A stretch of 64,000 bases of DNA, taken from positions 2,480,001 through 2,544,000 of the forward strand of contig NZ_CP034463.1 of the NCBI RefSeq assembly GCF_003955715.1, given 5' to 3'. The stretch comes from Streptomyces aquilus (GTDB taxonomy: Bacteria; Actinomycetota; Actinomycetes; Streptomycetales; Streptomycetaceae). Within the stretch, counting starts at the first letter, position 1. Each line of letters starts with the position of its first letter. A program made the translations under genes and the position numbers. This document shows, one piece after another, positions 7,534-16,978 of the stretch. Below the pieces are notes generated by a model, which saw nothing but the letters and a program-made list of their open reading frames with translations, was not told where the DNA came from and did not search any database.

Positions 7534-9134
7534 GGTCCCGTCGCCTGTTCGCCTCCGGCGCGGCCGTCCTGACGGCCGTGTGCGCGCTCGTGCTCGTCCC
7601 CTCCAGCAGCGCGGGCGCGCACCCCCTCGGCAACTTCACCGTCAACCGCTACGACGGCCTCGTCGCCGCCCCCGGTCAGCTCCGCGTCGACCATGTCGAG
7701 GACCTCGCCGAGATCCCGGCGACCCAGGCCGAGCCGGACATCGAGAAGCAGGGCATGACCGGGTGGGCCCGGCAGCGCTGCGCGGCGGCGGCGGACGGCA
7801 GCGAGGTCACGGTCGACGGGCGTGCGGCGACCCTCGGCGTCAAGAGCAGCAAGGCGACGGTCCGGCCCGGTCAGGCCGGGCTGCACACCCTCCGCGTGGA
7901 GTGCGAGCTGACGGCGCCGCTCCCGAAGGCCGCGACCGTGGCGCTGACCTTCCACAGCGCGGGGACGGACTCCGGGCCCGGCTGGCGGGAGATCACCGCG
8001 CGCGGCGACCGGATGACACTCGCCGCGTCGGACGTACCGAAGACGTCGGTCTCCCGGGAACTGACCAGCTATCCAGGGAAGTTGCTCTCCTCCCCCGCCG
8101 ACACCACCACCGCCTCCGTGCGCGTCCGCCCCGGCGGCCCCGCGCTGGCCGAGGACCGCGAGGACGCCCCGGCCGCCTCCGTCCTCCCGCGCGGCGCCGA
8201 CCGCTGGACGCGGGCGCTGGACTCCCTGGTCGCCCGCCACGACCTCACCGTCGGCTTCGCCGCGCTCGCCCTGTTCATCGCCGTCGCCCTCGGCGCGCTC
8301 CACGCGCTCGCACCGGGCCACGGCAAGACCCTCATGGCGGCGGTGGCCACCGCCCGCGGCGGCAAGGCCCGCCTCAAGGACGTCATGCCCCTGGCCGCGT
8401 CGGTCACGGTGACCCACACCCTCGGCGTGGTCGCCCTGGGCCTCCTCGTCACGGCGGGCTCGGGAGCGGCGCCCTCGGTGATCACCTGGCTGGGCGTCGC
8501 GAGCGGGGTGCTGGTGACGGGGGCGGGGCTGACCCTCGTACGACGGGCCTGGCACCAGCGCGCACACGGGCACGCGCATGCGCCCGCCCCAGCCCCCCGG
8601 CGCGAGCTGGCGCTGGTCGGCGGCCACGATCACGGCCCCACACATGACCACGATCACGACCACGGTCACGCACATGGTCACTCCCACGACCACGCGCACG
8701 GCCATGACCACAACCACGACCACGACCACGGTCACTCCCACACGCATACGCACACGCACGGCGGCTTCACCCACACCCACTCCACCGCCCCCACCCTCCG
8801 CGGCACGATCCTCCTCGGCTTCGCCGGTGGGCTCGTCCCCAGCCCCTCCGCGGTCGTCGTGCTCGTCGGCGCGATGGCGCTCGGGCAGGCCTGGTTCGGG
8901 TTCCTGCTCGTCGTCGCGTACGGCGTCGGGCTCGCCCTCACGCTCAGCGCGGCGGGGTTCGCCGTCGTCAGGCTGGGTACCGGGATGAATCGGCTGCTGG
9001 ACCGGCGTCCGCGCTGGACCACGCATCCGGTCACGGCACTCGTGCGCCGGCACGCGCCCCTGTTGTCGGCGTTCCTCGTGGTGGCGCTCGGGGCTGGATT
9101 GGTGCTCAAGGGGGCGGCATCCGCACTCGGCTGA
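7530..9134 (+). CDS. NicO-type nickel/cobalt transporter with extracellular domain and His-rich loop
   Basis: A 534-residue membrane protein. It has a signal peptide, then an extracytoplasmic domain opening with AHPLGNFTVN, typical of this actinobacterial family. From about residue 240 come six or more membrane spans of the NicO/RcnA fold, including ALGALHALAPGHGKTLMAA and VTVTHTLGVVALGLL, whose His residues are the usual metal ligands. Between spans 3 and 4 lies a loop (about residues 365-425) with well over 20 His, mostly as DHDH and HTHTH. By family it moves Ni or Co; direction is not readable. The GTG start overlaps the TPR stop. A sigK/rskA pair is adjacent. Confidence 0.87.
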   Translation: MRSRRLFASGAAVLTAVCALVLVPSSSAGAHPLGNFTVNRYDGLVAAPGQLRVDHVEDLAEIPATQAEPDIEKQGMTGWARQRCAAAADGSEVTVDGRAATLGVKSSKATVRPGQAGLHTLRVECELTAPLPKAATVALTFHSAGTDSGPGWREITARGDRMTLAASDVPKTSVSRELTSYPGKLLSSPADTTTASVRVRPGGPALAEDREDAPAASVLPRGADRWTRALDSLVARHDLTVGFAALALFIAVALGALHALAPGHGKTLMAAVATARGGKARLKDVMPLAASVTVTHTLGVVALGLLVTAGSGAAPSVITWLGVASGVLVTGAGLTLVRRAWHQRAHGHAHAPAPAPRRELALVGGHDHGPTHDHDHDHGHAHGHSHDHAHGHDHNHDHDHGHSHTHTHTHGGFTHTHSTAPTLRGTILLGFAGGLVPSPSAVVVLVGAMALGQAWFGFLLVVAYGVGLALTLSAAGFAVVRLGTGMNRLLDRRPRWTTHPVTALVRRHAPLLSAFLVVALGAGLVLKGAASALG

Positions 9135-9209
9135 GCTACTTTTGGGGAGAAATCACGCGAAGTCACGCGGAGTCGCGAACGCTGCGAACGTTGCGAATGG
9201 GGGACGCCC

Positions 9210-10796
9210 GTGTCCGAAGAACCGGGCCGTGAACGTCTGATCGCCGGCCGGTACCGCCTCCTGTCCCCGCTCGGCGAGGGCGGTATGGGAACCGTGTGGC
9301 GCGCCCGCGACGAGGTGCTGCACCGCGAGGTCGCCGTCAAGGAGGTGCGGGCACCGGCCGGACTGCCGGCCTCCGAGGTGGAGCGGATGTACGCCCGCCT
9401 TGAGCGGGAGGCGTGGGCCGCGGCCCGGGTCGCCAACCGCAACGTGGTGACGGTGTACGACGTGGCCACCGAGGACGGCCGCCCCTGGATCGTCATGGAG
9501 CTGGTCAGGGGCGTCTCGCTCGCCGACGTGCTGGACGCCGAGGGCCCGCTGTCACCGCAGCGCGCGGCGCACATCGGCGCCGAGATCCTCTCCGCGCTGC
9601 GGGCGGCGCACGAGGCGGGGGTGCTGCACCGGGACGTGAAGCCGGCCAACGTGCTGATGTCGAACGACGGGCGGGTGGTGCTCACCGACTTCGGCATCGC
9701 CATGGTCGAGGGCAGTTCGGCGCTGACGATGACGGGCGAGGTGATCGGCTCGCCCGAATTCCTGGCCCCGGAGCGGGCGTTGGGGCGAACGCCGGGTCCG
9801 GAGTCGGACCTGTGGTCGCTGGGCGTGCTGCTGTACGCGGCGGTCGAGGGCAACTCCCCGTTCCGACAGAACACCCCGCTGAGCACCCTGCGCGCGATCG
9901 TCGACGAGGAGCTGCCGACCCCGCACCGGGCCGGTCCCCTCGCCCCTGTCATCGAGGGGCTGCTGCGCAAGGACCCGGCCGAGCGGCTGCCCGCCGACCG
10001 TGCCGAGCAGGACCTGCGGATCATCGGGGCGGGAGGCACCCTCCGTACCGGCGCGGTCCCCACCGCTCCCCTTCCGTATACACCGACGTTCGCCGGGTAC
10101 CGCGAGGAGCCGCAGACGGCACCGCTGCCGCCCACGGCCCCCACGCGGCCCGCGCCGACGACGGCGCCCGAGCCTCCCGACCGCAACCGCCGTGCCGCGG
10201 TCGCCCTGATCGCGGGCGTCGCCGCCCTGGCGCTGGCGGTCGCGGGACTGACGTACGCCCTGCTCAACCGGGACGACGGCGGGGGCAGTGCCGACAGCGG
10301 CAGCAGCACCAGCCGCAGCGAGACCACGCCGAGCAGGTCCGAGCAGAACCCCCAGGCGCCGCCGCCCTCGTCGTCCAAGTCGGCCACCCCCACCACGAGC
10401 GCGCCCGCGCCGCAGACCGTGCAGGTCGTGCTGTCCGGCACGAACACGGAGTACGCGGGGAGCTGTCCGCCGGCGCAGGCCGAGGCGCCCACCTTCACGG
10501 CGACGATCACGGTCGGCCGGCTGCCGGCGCAGGTGACGTACCGCTGGAAGTCCAAGGACGGCAAGGTCATGGACCAGGGCTGGAAGACGCTGGTGTTCTC
10601 GGAGGGGGGCGGCAAGTCCAAGCAGGACACGGCGTTCGTGACGACGTACGACGACAGCGGGACGTATCAGAACGAGATCAGTGTCGAGGTGCGCGATCCG
10701 CAGCACCGGACGTCGAACTCCGTTCCCTTCTCGGTGACATGTGAGACGGAGACCCCGACGGGCGGGGCCTCCCCCTCTCCCACTCCTACCGAGTAG
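9210..10796 (+). CDS. Transmembrane serine/threonine protein kinase
   Basis: Hanks-type receptor kinase, 528 residues. The kinase domain (about 12-280) has the glycine loop LGEGGMGTVWRA, the ATP lysine in EVAVKEVRAP, the catalytic loop LHRDVKPANVLM and DFGIA. The family APE motif appears as APERALG. A Pro/Thr-rich linker leads to one span (VALIAGVAALALAVAGLTYALL, about 332-353), a Ser/Thr-rich stalk and an extracellular domain of about 110 residues with two Cys (SCPP and VTCETE) and a beta-sandwich-like pattern. There are no PASTA repeats, so the sensed signal is probably not muropeptides. GTG 9210 follows GGGGGA. It ends 3 bases from the convergent lipase gene. Confidence 0.92.
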   Translation: MSEEPGRERLIAGRYRLLSPLGEGGMGTVWRARDEVLHREVAVKEVRAPAGLPASEVERMYARLEREAWAAARVANRNVVTVYDVATEDGRPWIVMELVRGVSLADVLDAEGPLSPQRAAHIGAEILSALRAAHEAGVLHRDVKPANVLMSNDGRVVLTDFGIAMVEGSSALTMTGEVIGSPEFLAPERALGRTPGPESDLWSLGVLLYAAVEGNSPFRQNTPLSTLRAIVDEELPTPHRAGPLAPVIEGLLRKDPAERLPADRAEQDLRIIGAGGTLRTGAVPTAPLPYTPTFAGYREEPQTAPLPPTAPTRPAPTTAPEPPDRNRRAAVALIAGVAALALAVAGLTYALLNRDDGGGSADSGSSTSRSETTPSRSEQNPQAPPPSSSKSATPTTSAPAPQTVQVVLSGTNTEYAGSCPPAQAEAPTFTATITVGRLPAQVTYRWKSKDGKVMDQGWKTLVFSEGGGKSKQDTAFVTTYDDSGTYQNEISVEVRDPQHRTSNSVPFSVTCETETPTGGASPSPTPTE

Positions 10797-10799
10797 GGC

Positions 10800-11594
10800 T
10801 CAGGCCGCGCTGTTCATGACGGGCAGATAGCCGCCGGACTGGCCGGCCGCGGTGGGGTGGTACGACTCGCCGATGTTGAGCCAGTTCAGGCTGTGCAGCC
10901 AGGAACTGCCGGAGCAGATCTCGTGGTTGGTGAAGGTGCCGCGGACGTCTCCCCAGGTGAAGCCGTGGTCCGCGGCGCGCTTGGCGACGGCGGCGTCGAG
11001 GTAGTCGGCGGCGCCGTTGATCGCCGAGCGCTTGGTCTCGGACAGGCCCACGCAGGTGGTACCGAGCTTGTAGAAGCGCGGGTAGCCGAGGACGACCACA
11101 TGGGCGTTGGGGGCCTTGCTGCGGATCGCCGAGTAGACGTTGTCGAGCTGTCCGGGGAGCGTCGAGTCGACGTACGCCTTGGCGGTGTTGATGCGGGACA
11201 GGCAGGAGCTGTCGGACTGGAGCACACAGGTCGTCATGACGTCGGAGAAGCCGGCGTCGTTGCCGCCGATGCTGATGGTGACGAGCGCCGTGCTGGTGGT
11301 GAGGGTGCCCAGCTGGTTCGCCAGAACATCACCCGTTCGAGCGCCCGAGCAGGCCTTGAAGCTGAACGACGAGGGTGAGTGGGCGGCGGCCCAGAGGTAG
11401 GGATAGGCCTTCGTGCTCTGTTTGCAGTCGCCGCTGGAGGAGATGTAGCTGCCGGCGCCGACCCCTGACGCGTAGGAGTCGCCGAGGGCCACATAGGGGC
11501 CGGTCGCCGCCTGGGCCGAGGTCGCCCCGGTGAGGGCGGCGCCGGCGGCGAGGAGGAGCGTGGTGACGTAAGCGGCAAATCGGGAACGTCTCAT
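10800..11594 (-). CDS. Secreted SGNH/GDSL-family lipase/esterase
   Basis: A 264-residue extracellular hydrolase. The start ATG 11594 has GGGAGG 4 bases upstream and begins a clear signal peptide (MRRSRFAAYVTTLLLAAGAA) ending at AQAA. The mature enzyme has block I GDSYASGVGAG (nucleophile Ser), Gly block, SIGGND (oxyanion Asn) and block V SYHPTAAG (catalytic His), plus six Cys for disulfides as in the S. coelicolor and S. rimosus enzymes. It hydrolyses ester bonds in lipids or acylated polymers. It converges on the kinase and is divergent from the subtilisin gene. Length and motifs are normal. Confidence 0.93.
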   Translation of the reverse strand: MRRSRFAAYVTTLLLAAGAALTGATSAQAATGPYVALGDSYASGVGAGSYISSSGDCKQSTKAYPYLWAAAHSPSSFSFKACSGARTGDVLANQLGTLTTSTALVTISIGGNDAGFSDVMTTCVLQSDSSCLSRINTAKAYVDSTLPGQLDNVYSAIRSKAPNAHVVVLGYPRFYKLGTTCVGLSETKRSAINGAADYLDAAVAKRAADHGFTWGDVRGTFTNHEICSGSSWLHSLNWLNIGESYHPTAAGQSGGYLPVMNSAA

Positions 11595-11910
11595 GGAACC
11601 TCCCTTTAGCAGGATCTCTGCCACAACCGTCGTAGCAACTACGCGTGTTGACGGGAAGTGTCCATGCCAAGACTTTTCAGGGCTTGCACACCGCGACCCG
11701 GCATGTTCGCGGCGTGTTTGATTACGTGGGCATGACAGATTTGTTGACGGGTGCTCAACTCCCTTGTTCCACACCCGTAGATGACCCACTCTTTACTCAG
11801 CCCGAGACGGGAACGCGACGTTCCGGGTCGTGTGCGCGATCACGCGCGCACCCCCCACAGACGCCCGCCCGACCCCGGCGCGCGTCGCCTATGAGGAGGA
11901 CTCCCTCGTA
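11595..11910. other. Gene-free divergent intergenic region
   Basis: It separates the lipase (minus) and subtilisin (plus) starts, whose GGAGG-type sites lie at its two ends. TTGACGGG occurs twice (11648 and 11744) and could supply -35 elements on the plus strand, but no convincing -10 partner was identified. No small gene with a ribosome site was seen. Confidence 0.4.
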
Positions 11911-13122
11911 ATGGCACAACTGCGTAGCAAGAAACTCCGGTTCGCCGCGATAACCGGCCTGGCGACGGCCGCCCTCGTCGGTGGGCTCACCGCCCTTCCC
12001 GCCCAGGCCGCCCCGGCCGAGGGCAAGGTCCTTGCCGCCGACTCCCCCACCGCGATCAAGGACAGCTACATCGTCACGCTCAAGACCGGGTCCGCCGGCC
12101 TGAAGGCGACCTCGGCCGCGGGCAAGAACCTGGTCAAGGAGTACGGCGGCACGGTCAGGAAGACGTTCGGCACCGTGCTGAACGGCTACTCGGCCACCCT
12201 CTCCGCGACCGAGGCCAGGAGACTCGCGGCCGACCCCGCCGTGGCCCACGTCGAGCAGAACCAGGTCGTGAAGCTGACCGACACCACGCAGTCCAGCGCC
12301 CCCTGGGGCCTCGACCGCATCGACCAGGCGGCCCTTCCGCTTTCCGGCACGTACACCTACCCGGACAGCGCGGGCAGCGGCGTGACGGTCTACGTCATCG
12401 ACACCGGCGTACGCATCACCCACACCCAGATCAGCGGCCGCGCCTCCTACGGCTACGACGCCGTCGACGGCGACACCACCGCCTCCGACGGCAACGGCCA
12501 CGGCACCCATGTGGCCACCACGATCGCGGGTACCACCTACGGCGTCGCCAAGAAGGCGAAGATCGTGGCGGTGCGGGTGCTCGACAACAGCGGCTCGGGC
12601 ACCACGGCCGGTGTGATCGCGGGCATCAACTGGGTGACCAACAACCACACCACCCCGGCCGTCGCCAACATGTCGCTCGGCGGCGGGGCCTCCACCTCGC
12701 TGGACACCGCGGTATCCAACTCCATCGCGAGCGGCGTGACCTACGCGATCGCGGCGGGCAACAGCTCCGCCAACGCCTCCTCGTACTCCCCGGCCCGCGT
12801 GGCCAGCGCGATCACGGTCGGCGCCACCACCAGCACGGACGCCAAGGCCAGCTACTCGAACTACGGCTCCGTCCTGGACATCTTCGCGCCCGGCTCCTCC
12901 ATCACGGCGGGCTGGAACACCAGCGACACCGCGACCAACACCATCTCCGGCACGTCGATGGCCACCCCGCACGTCGCGGGCGCCGCGGCGGTCTACCTGG
13001 CGAGCCACACCTCGGCCACCCCGGCCACGGTCGCCTCGGCCCTGGTGAACGGCGCCACCTCCGGCGTGGTCACCAGCGCGGGCAGCGGCTCGCCGAACAA
13101 GCTCCTCAAGCTCGTCCCGTAG
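11911..13122 (+). CDS. Secreted subtilisin-like serine protease (S8 family)
   Basis: A 403-residue preproprotease. The signal peptide runs to about residue 35 ([14 protein letters not shown]), then an inhibitor-I9 prodomain ([31 protein letters not shown]), then the catalytic domain beginning near [10 protein letters not shown]. The triad is complete: Asp about 164 in YVIDTGVRI, His about 197 in GHGTHVA, Ser about 349 in [12 protein letters not shown]; the oxyanion Asn sits in [10 protein letters not shown]. It is expected to fold, self-cleave and degrade extracellular protein. ATG 11911 lies 10 bases after AGGAGGA. The gene stands alone, with a hairpin after it. Confidence 0.95.
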   Translation: MAQLRSKKLRFAAITGLATAALVGGLTALPAQAAPAEGKVLAADSPTAIKDSYIVTLKTGSAGLKATSAAGKNLVKEYGGTVRKTFGTVLNGYSATLSATEARRLAADPAVAHVEQNQVVKLTDTTQSSAPWGLDRIDQAALPLSGTYTYPDSAGSGVTVYVIDTGVRITHTQISGRASYGYDAVDGDTTASDGNGHGTHVATTIAGTTYGVAKKAKIVAVRVLDNSGSGTTAGVIAGINWVTNNHTTPAVANMSLGGGASTSLDTAVSNSIASGVTYAIAAGNSSANASSYSPARVASAITVGATTSTDAKASYSNYGSVLDIFAPGSSITAGWNTSDTATNTISGTSMATPHVAGAAAVYLASHTSATPATVASALVNGATSGVVTSAGSGSPNKLLKLVP

Positions 13123-13141
13123 CGCGCGCACTTGAACTTCC

Positions 13142-13174
13142 GTTCCCCGGAGGCTACTTGAGCCTCCGGGGAAC
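13142..13174 (+). terminator. Terminator of the subtilisin gene
   Basis: A perfect 13-bp stem (GTTCCCCGGAGGC and complement) with a 7-base loop, 19 bases after the stop, followed by ACTTGT. Confidence 0.8.
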
Positions 13175-13290
13175 ACTTGTCCCATGGTCCGTACCATCCC
13201 CCGCACAGGGCCCTCGGACCCTTGACGGCCGCCACGCGCCTGGGTCACATTGAAGCCCGGCATCCGGCGCTTCGGGGGGCAAAGTCGCCC

Positions 13291-13698
13291 ATGCAGACCA
13301 TACGCATCAGGACATCCTCAAAGGATCGAGGCTCGGAGAGAGACCTCTCACCGCTGCTCGCGGGCGCCGCGACGGCCGTCGGCGGGTTCGGTGCGCTCCT
13401 CGCGCTGATCGGCGCGGACTCGCCGCTGCGGGGCCCGTTCACCCTGTTCTTCCTGCTGGCGGCGCCCGCCGTCGCGCTCGCCGTCGCGCTGCGGGGCCTC
13501 GAACCGCTCGCCCGGGTACTCACCGCCCTGGCCGGCTCGGTCGTCGTGAACATGCTGGTGGCGCAGGGCATGCTGGCCACCCACCGGTGGTCCTACCGCG
13601 GCGGCGTCGTGGCGGTGACCACGATCAGCGCGCTGCTCCTGCTGCTGCTGTGGGTACGGCGGCGACGCGGCCGTACGACGACGGGACGGACTCCCTGA
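13291..13698 (+). CDS. Small polytopic membrane protein
   Basis: A predicted 135-residue protein with a charged N-terminal tail (about 25 residues) and four hydrophobic segments: LLAGAATAVGGFGALLALIG, FTLFFLLAAPAVALAVAL, VLTALAGSVVVNMLVAQGML and VAVTTISALLLLLLWV, ending in an Arg-rich tail. ATG 13291 is the most natural start; the frame is open upstream without a ribosome site. Its stop lies one base before the acetyltransferase start, so it leads or belongs to the polysaccharide locus. It has no recognised domain. A role beside membrane-bound synthesis enzymes is inference from position. Confidence 0.65.
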   Translation: MQTIRIRTSSKDRGSERDLSPLLAGAATAVGGFGALLALIGADSPLRGPFTLFFLLAAPAVALAVALRGLEPLARVLTALAGSVVVNMLVAQGMLATHRWSYRGGVVAVTTISALLLLLLWVRRRRGRTTTGRTP

Positions 13699-13699
13699 C

Positions 13700-14797
13700 G
13701 TGGACATCAGCGTGTACCGCCCCGGCGAGCTGACCGCGGCCGACCGGGCGGCGTGGACGTCGTTGCAGTCCAAGGCACATCTACAGGGCTCGCCCGAGCT
13801 GGCGAACCCGTTCCTGTCCCCCGAGTTCGCGCTCGCCGTCGGCCGGTGCCGGCGGGGCGTGCGGATCGCGGTCGTACGGGAGGACGGCGAGCCCGCCGCC
13901 TTCTTCCCCTTCCAGCGGACCGCGGCCGGAGTCGGCCGGGCCGTCGGCCTCGGCGTCTCGGACGCCCAGGGGCTCGTCCACCGGCCCGGTTTCGGCTGGG
14001 ACGCGCGGGAGCTGCTGCGTGCCTGCGGGCTCGCCGTCTGGGAGTTCGACCACCTGGTGGAGGGCCAGGAGCCGTTCGCCACGGGGACCCGGGGCAGCTT
14101 CCCGTCCCCGGTCATGGACGTCGACCAGGGCTACGACGCCTATCTGCGCCATCTGCGGTCACAGGCACCGAAGTTCACCCGGACCACGCTCGCCAAGGAA
14201 CGCAGGCTCGGCCGGGACGCCGGCGGGGTGCGGTACGTCCACGACGAGCGGGACCCGGCGGTGCTGCGCACCCTGATGGACTGGAAGTCCGCGCAGTACC
14301 GCAGGACCGGGCGCAGCGACCGGTTCGCCCATGACTGGATCAGCCATCTCGCGCAGCAGCTGTTCCACACCCGTTCCGAGCCGTTCGCGGGCATCCTGTC
14401 GGTGCTCTACGCGGACGACCGGCCGGTCGCGGCGCACTTCGGGCTGCGCACCGAGCGGGTGCTCGCGTGCTGGTTCCCGGCGTACGACCCGGCCTACGCG
14501 AAGTACTCGCCGGGGCTGGTGCTGCATCTGCGGATGGCCGAGGCGGCCGCCGCCGACGGGATCGCGTACCTCGATCTCGGCCGGGGGCAGAAGGAGTACA
14601 AGGACTCCCTGAAGACACGGGAGATCACCGTGTCGGAGGGGTGGGTGACCCGGCGTCACCCGGTCGCGCTCGGGCACCGGGCGCGCCGCGCCCCCGTCCG
14701 GGCGCTGCGCAACACCGTCCAGTCGCGGCCGGAGCTGTTCGCGCCGGCGGACCGGATGCTCAAGAAAGTCGGAAGGCTCCGTTCGTACAACCAATAA
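13700..14797 (+). CDS. CelD/FemAB-like GNAT acyltransferase of the polysaccharide locus
   Basis: A 365-residue protein with the two-lobed GNAT arrangement of the BcsL/CelD group: an N-terminal acceptor-like lobe and a C-terminal acetyltransferase lobe, with conserved blocks YDAYLRHLRSQAPKFTRTTL, AAHFGLRTERVLACWFPAYD and LDLGRGQKEYKDSLK. Such enzymes sit in cellulose and exopolysaccharide loci and are thought to add acyl groups to sugars or amino acids to lipid-linked precursors. GTG 13700 follows the preceding stop by one base, implying coupling. No signal peptide or membrane helix is seen, so it acts in the cytosol or on the membrane face. Confidence 0.78.
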   Translation: MDISVYRPGELTAADRAAWTSLQSKAHLQGSPELANPFLSPEFALAVGRCRRGVRIAVVREDGEPAAFFPFQRTAAGVGRAVGLGVSDAQGLVHRPGFGWDARELLRACGLAVWEFDHLVEGQEPFATGTRGSFPSPVMDVDQGYDAYLRHLRSQAPKFTRTTLAKERRLGRDAGGVRYVHDERDPAVLRTLMDWKSAQYRRTGRSDRFAHDWISHLAQQLFHTRSEPFAGILSVLYADDRPVAAHFGLRTERVLACWFPAYDPAYAKYSPGLVLHLRMAEAAAADGIAYLDLGRGQKEYKDSLKTREITVSEGWVTRRHPVALGHRARRAPVRALRNTVQSRPELFAPADRMLKKVGRLRSYNQ

Positions 14798-15173
14798 GGC
14801 TCCGTAACGGTCAAACCATCAAAAACGTGAGGCCTGGTTCCAGGTCTTGCCATAGGGGTTCAATCGTCAATACCGTCGTACATCTCACCCGCATCGGTCC
14901 GTCGTCAGCGGTACTAGGGGAGGGCTCAAGGACCGCGACAGATCGGGGCGGGGCGCGGTAGGGGGGTGCCGTACTCGGTGACCGCACTGGTGACCGGGTC
15001 GTGCCGCGCGACCGTCGGCTGTTTTCGTCGTCGGCCGGCTTTGCCAGCTCACCCGGGCGTGCTCGGAGATCCCTTTCGGCATGCCGTAGGTGAAACAACC
15101 CCCCTTTCGAACCGGACAGCAGCCGGGCCGCCCAGGGGCGGGCGGTCCAGCCGGACGAGAGGGAACCAGACTC
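14798..15173. other. Gene-free stretch upstream of the glycosyltransferase operon
   Basis: It holds 376 bases with no supported gene. The 3' part is G-rich with several short GC repeats, and the ribosome site of the next gene (GAGAGGGAA) is at its end. It probably contains the promoter and untranslated leader of the downstream four-gene operon; no clear -35/-10 pair was identified. Confidence 0.4.
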
Positions 15174-15995
15174 ATGAGCTCAGCTCTGCGCCCTGCGGCA
15201 ACGGGCCAGGACGTGTCCACCGCCGGCAAGTACCGGCCCGTCTCCACTCACCTGGCCATCGCGCCGCCGGTGAGCGTCGTGATCCCCGCCATGAACGAGG
15301 CGGAGAACCTTCCGTACGTCTTCAAGACGCTGCCCGACTGGATCCACGAAGTGGTCCTGGTCGACGGCAACTCCACGGACGACACCGTCGAAGTGGCCCG
15401 CGAGCTGTGGCCGGAGGTCAAGGTCGTCCGGCAGTCCGGCAAGGGCAAGGGCGACGCGCTGATCACCGGGTTCGAGGCGTGCACCGGCGACATCATCGTC
15501 ATGGTCGACGCGGACGGCTCGGCCGACGGGCACGAGATCCTCAGCTACGTCTCCGCGCTGCTCTCGGGCGCGGACTTCGCCAAGGGCTCCCGCTTCGCCA
15601 ACGGCGGCGGCACCGACGACATGACCTTCATCCGCAAGCTCGGCAACTGGGCGCTGTGCACGATCGTCAACCGCAAGTTCGGCGCCCGCTACACCGATCT
15701 CTGCTACGGCTACAACGCGTTCTGGCGGCACTGCCTCGACAAGATCGACCTCGACTGCACGGGCTTCGAGATCGAGACCCTCATCAACATCAGGGTGGTC
15801 AAGGCGGGCCTGAAGGTGCAGGAGATACCGAGCTACGAGTACCTCCGCATCCACGGCGCGAGCAATCTGCGCGCGGTGCGCGACGGGTTCCGGGTGCTCA
15901 AGGTGATCCTCGGCGAGCGCTCCAACCGGCGTGAGCTGCGCCGCCAGGCCCACCACTCCCCGCTGCTCGACTCGGTCCGGGGAGAGGTGTCTTGA
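15174..15995 (+). CDS. Family 2 glycosyltransferase (polyprenyl-phosphate type)
   Basis: A 273-residue GT-A enzyme. Nucleotide-sugar binding is shown by VSVVIPAMNEAENLPYV and VVLVDGNSTDDT, and the metal-binding DXD by MVDADGSADG. The following FAKGSRFANGGGTDDMTFIR and DLCYGYNAFWR blocks are typical of the dolichol-phosphate mannose synthase-like subgroup. It lacks C-terminal membrane helices, so it probably loads a sugar on polyprenyl phosphate from the cytosolic side. ATG 15174 follows GAGAGGG. Its stop overlaps the next start (TTGA). It is the first of four tightly coupled genes. Confidence 0.88.
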   Translation: MSSALRPAATGQDVSTAGKYRPVSTHLAIAPPVSVVIPAMNEAENLPYVFKTLPDWIHEVVLVDGNSTDDTVEVARELWPEVKVVRQSGKGKGDALITGFEACTGDIIVMVDADGSADGHEILSYVSALLSGADFAKGSRFANGGGTDDMTFIRKLGNWALCTIVNRKFGARYTDLCYGYNAFWRHCLDKIDLDCTGFEIETLINIRVVKAGLKVQEIPSYEYLRIHGASNLRAVRDGFRVLKVILGERSNRRELRRQAHHSPLLDSVRGEVS

Positions 15996-16978
15996 GCGGT
16001 CCCGACGTCTCCGTCGTGATCTGCGTCTACACCGAGGACCGCTGGGAGGACATCCTCGCGGCGGTCTCCTCGGTGCGGGCGCAGTCGTATCCGGCGCGGG
16101 AGACGCTGCTGGTCGTCGACCACAATCCGGCGCTCCTGGACCGGCTGGCCAAGGAGTACAAGGAGGTCGCGGAGGTACGGGTGCTCGCCAACGCGGGCCC
16201 CCGGGGCCTGTCCGCGGGCCGCAACACCGGCATCGCCGCCTCGCACGGCGAGGTGATCGCCTTCCTCGACGACGACGCCGTCGCCGAGCGCGACTGGCTG
16301 CGCCACTTCGCCGCCGGGTACGCCGACCCGAAGGTGATGGCGGTCGGCGGGCGGACCCTGCCGATCTGGGCGTCGGGCCGCCGTCCCGCCTGGTTCCCGG
16401 CGGAGTTCGACTGGGTGGTGGGCTGCACCTACAAGGGCCTGCCGCGGGGCCTGGTGCGGGTGCGCAACGTCCTGGGCGGCAACGCCTCGTTCCGGCGTAC
16501 GGCGTTCGACGCGGCCGGCGGGTTCGCCACCGGCATCGGGCGCGACGGCGACAAGCGGCCGCTGGGCTGCGAGGAGACGGAGTTGTGCATCCGGCTCAGC
16601 CGGGCCAGACCGGACGCGGTGCTGCTGATCGACGACCGTGCGGTGATCCACCACCGGGTGCCCGAGGCGCGTGAGCACTTCGGGTACTTCCGCACGCGCG
16701 CCTACGCCGAGGGCCTGTCGAAGGCGCTGGTGGCTCGAAGTGTGGGCGCTGACAAGGGACTTGAGTCCGAACGCCGGTACGCCACCCGGGTGCTGCCCGC
16801 CGGGGTGGCCCGCGGGCTGCGCGACGCCCTGCTGGCCCGGCCGGGCGGCGCGGGGCGGGCGGGCGCGATCGTCGCGGGGGTGCTGACGGCCGCCGGTGGG
16901 TACGTCGTGGGGAGCGTACGGACCCGGAAGGGGGGTGCCACGTTCCAGGTGGCGCCGATCGAGGGGGGAACGGGATGA
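15992..16978 (+). CDS. Family 2 glycosyltransferase
   Basis: A 328-residue inverting-type GT-A transferase: VSVVICVYTEDRWEDILAAV, LLVVDHNPALLDRL, GLSAGRNTGIAASHG and the double-Asp metal site AFLDDDAVAERDWL. The acceptor-side block GCEETELCIRLSRARP contains the ED/EE general-base region. A weakly hydrophobic C-terminal segment (AGAIVAGVLTAAGGYVVGSV) may touch the membrane. The TTG start overlaps the preceding stop and the ATGA at its end couples it to the deacetylase gene. It probably extends a lipid-linked glycan; donor and acceptor are not readable. Confidence 0.88.
   Translation: MSGPDVSVVICVYTEDRWEDILAAVSSVRAQSYPARETLLVVDHNPALLDRLAKEYKEVAEVRVLANAGPRGLSAGRNTGIAASHGEVIAFLDDDAVAERDWLRHFAAGYADPKVMAVGGRTLPIWASGRRPAWFPAEFDWVVGCTYKGLPRGLVRVRNVLGGNASFRRTAFDAAGGFATGIGRDGDKRPLGCEETELCIRLSRARPDAVLLIDDRAVIHHRVPEAREHFGYFRTRAYAEGLSKALVARSVGADKGLESERRYATRVLPAGVARGLRDALLARPGGAGRAGAIVAGVLTAAGGYVVGSVRTRKGGATFQVAPIEGGTG

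Noticed and set aside
8640..8780. Repeated CAC/GAC units considered as a CRISPR-like or satellite array
   Set aside because: They encode the His-rich loop of the NicO transporter in frame; no spacers or regular repeat length exist.
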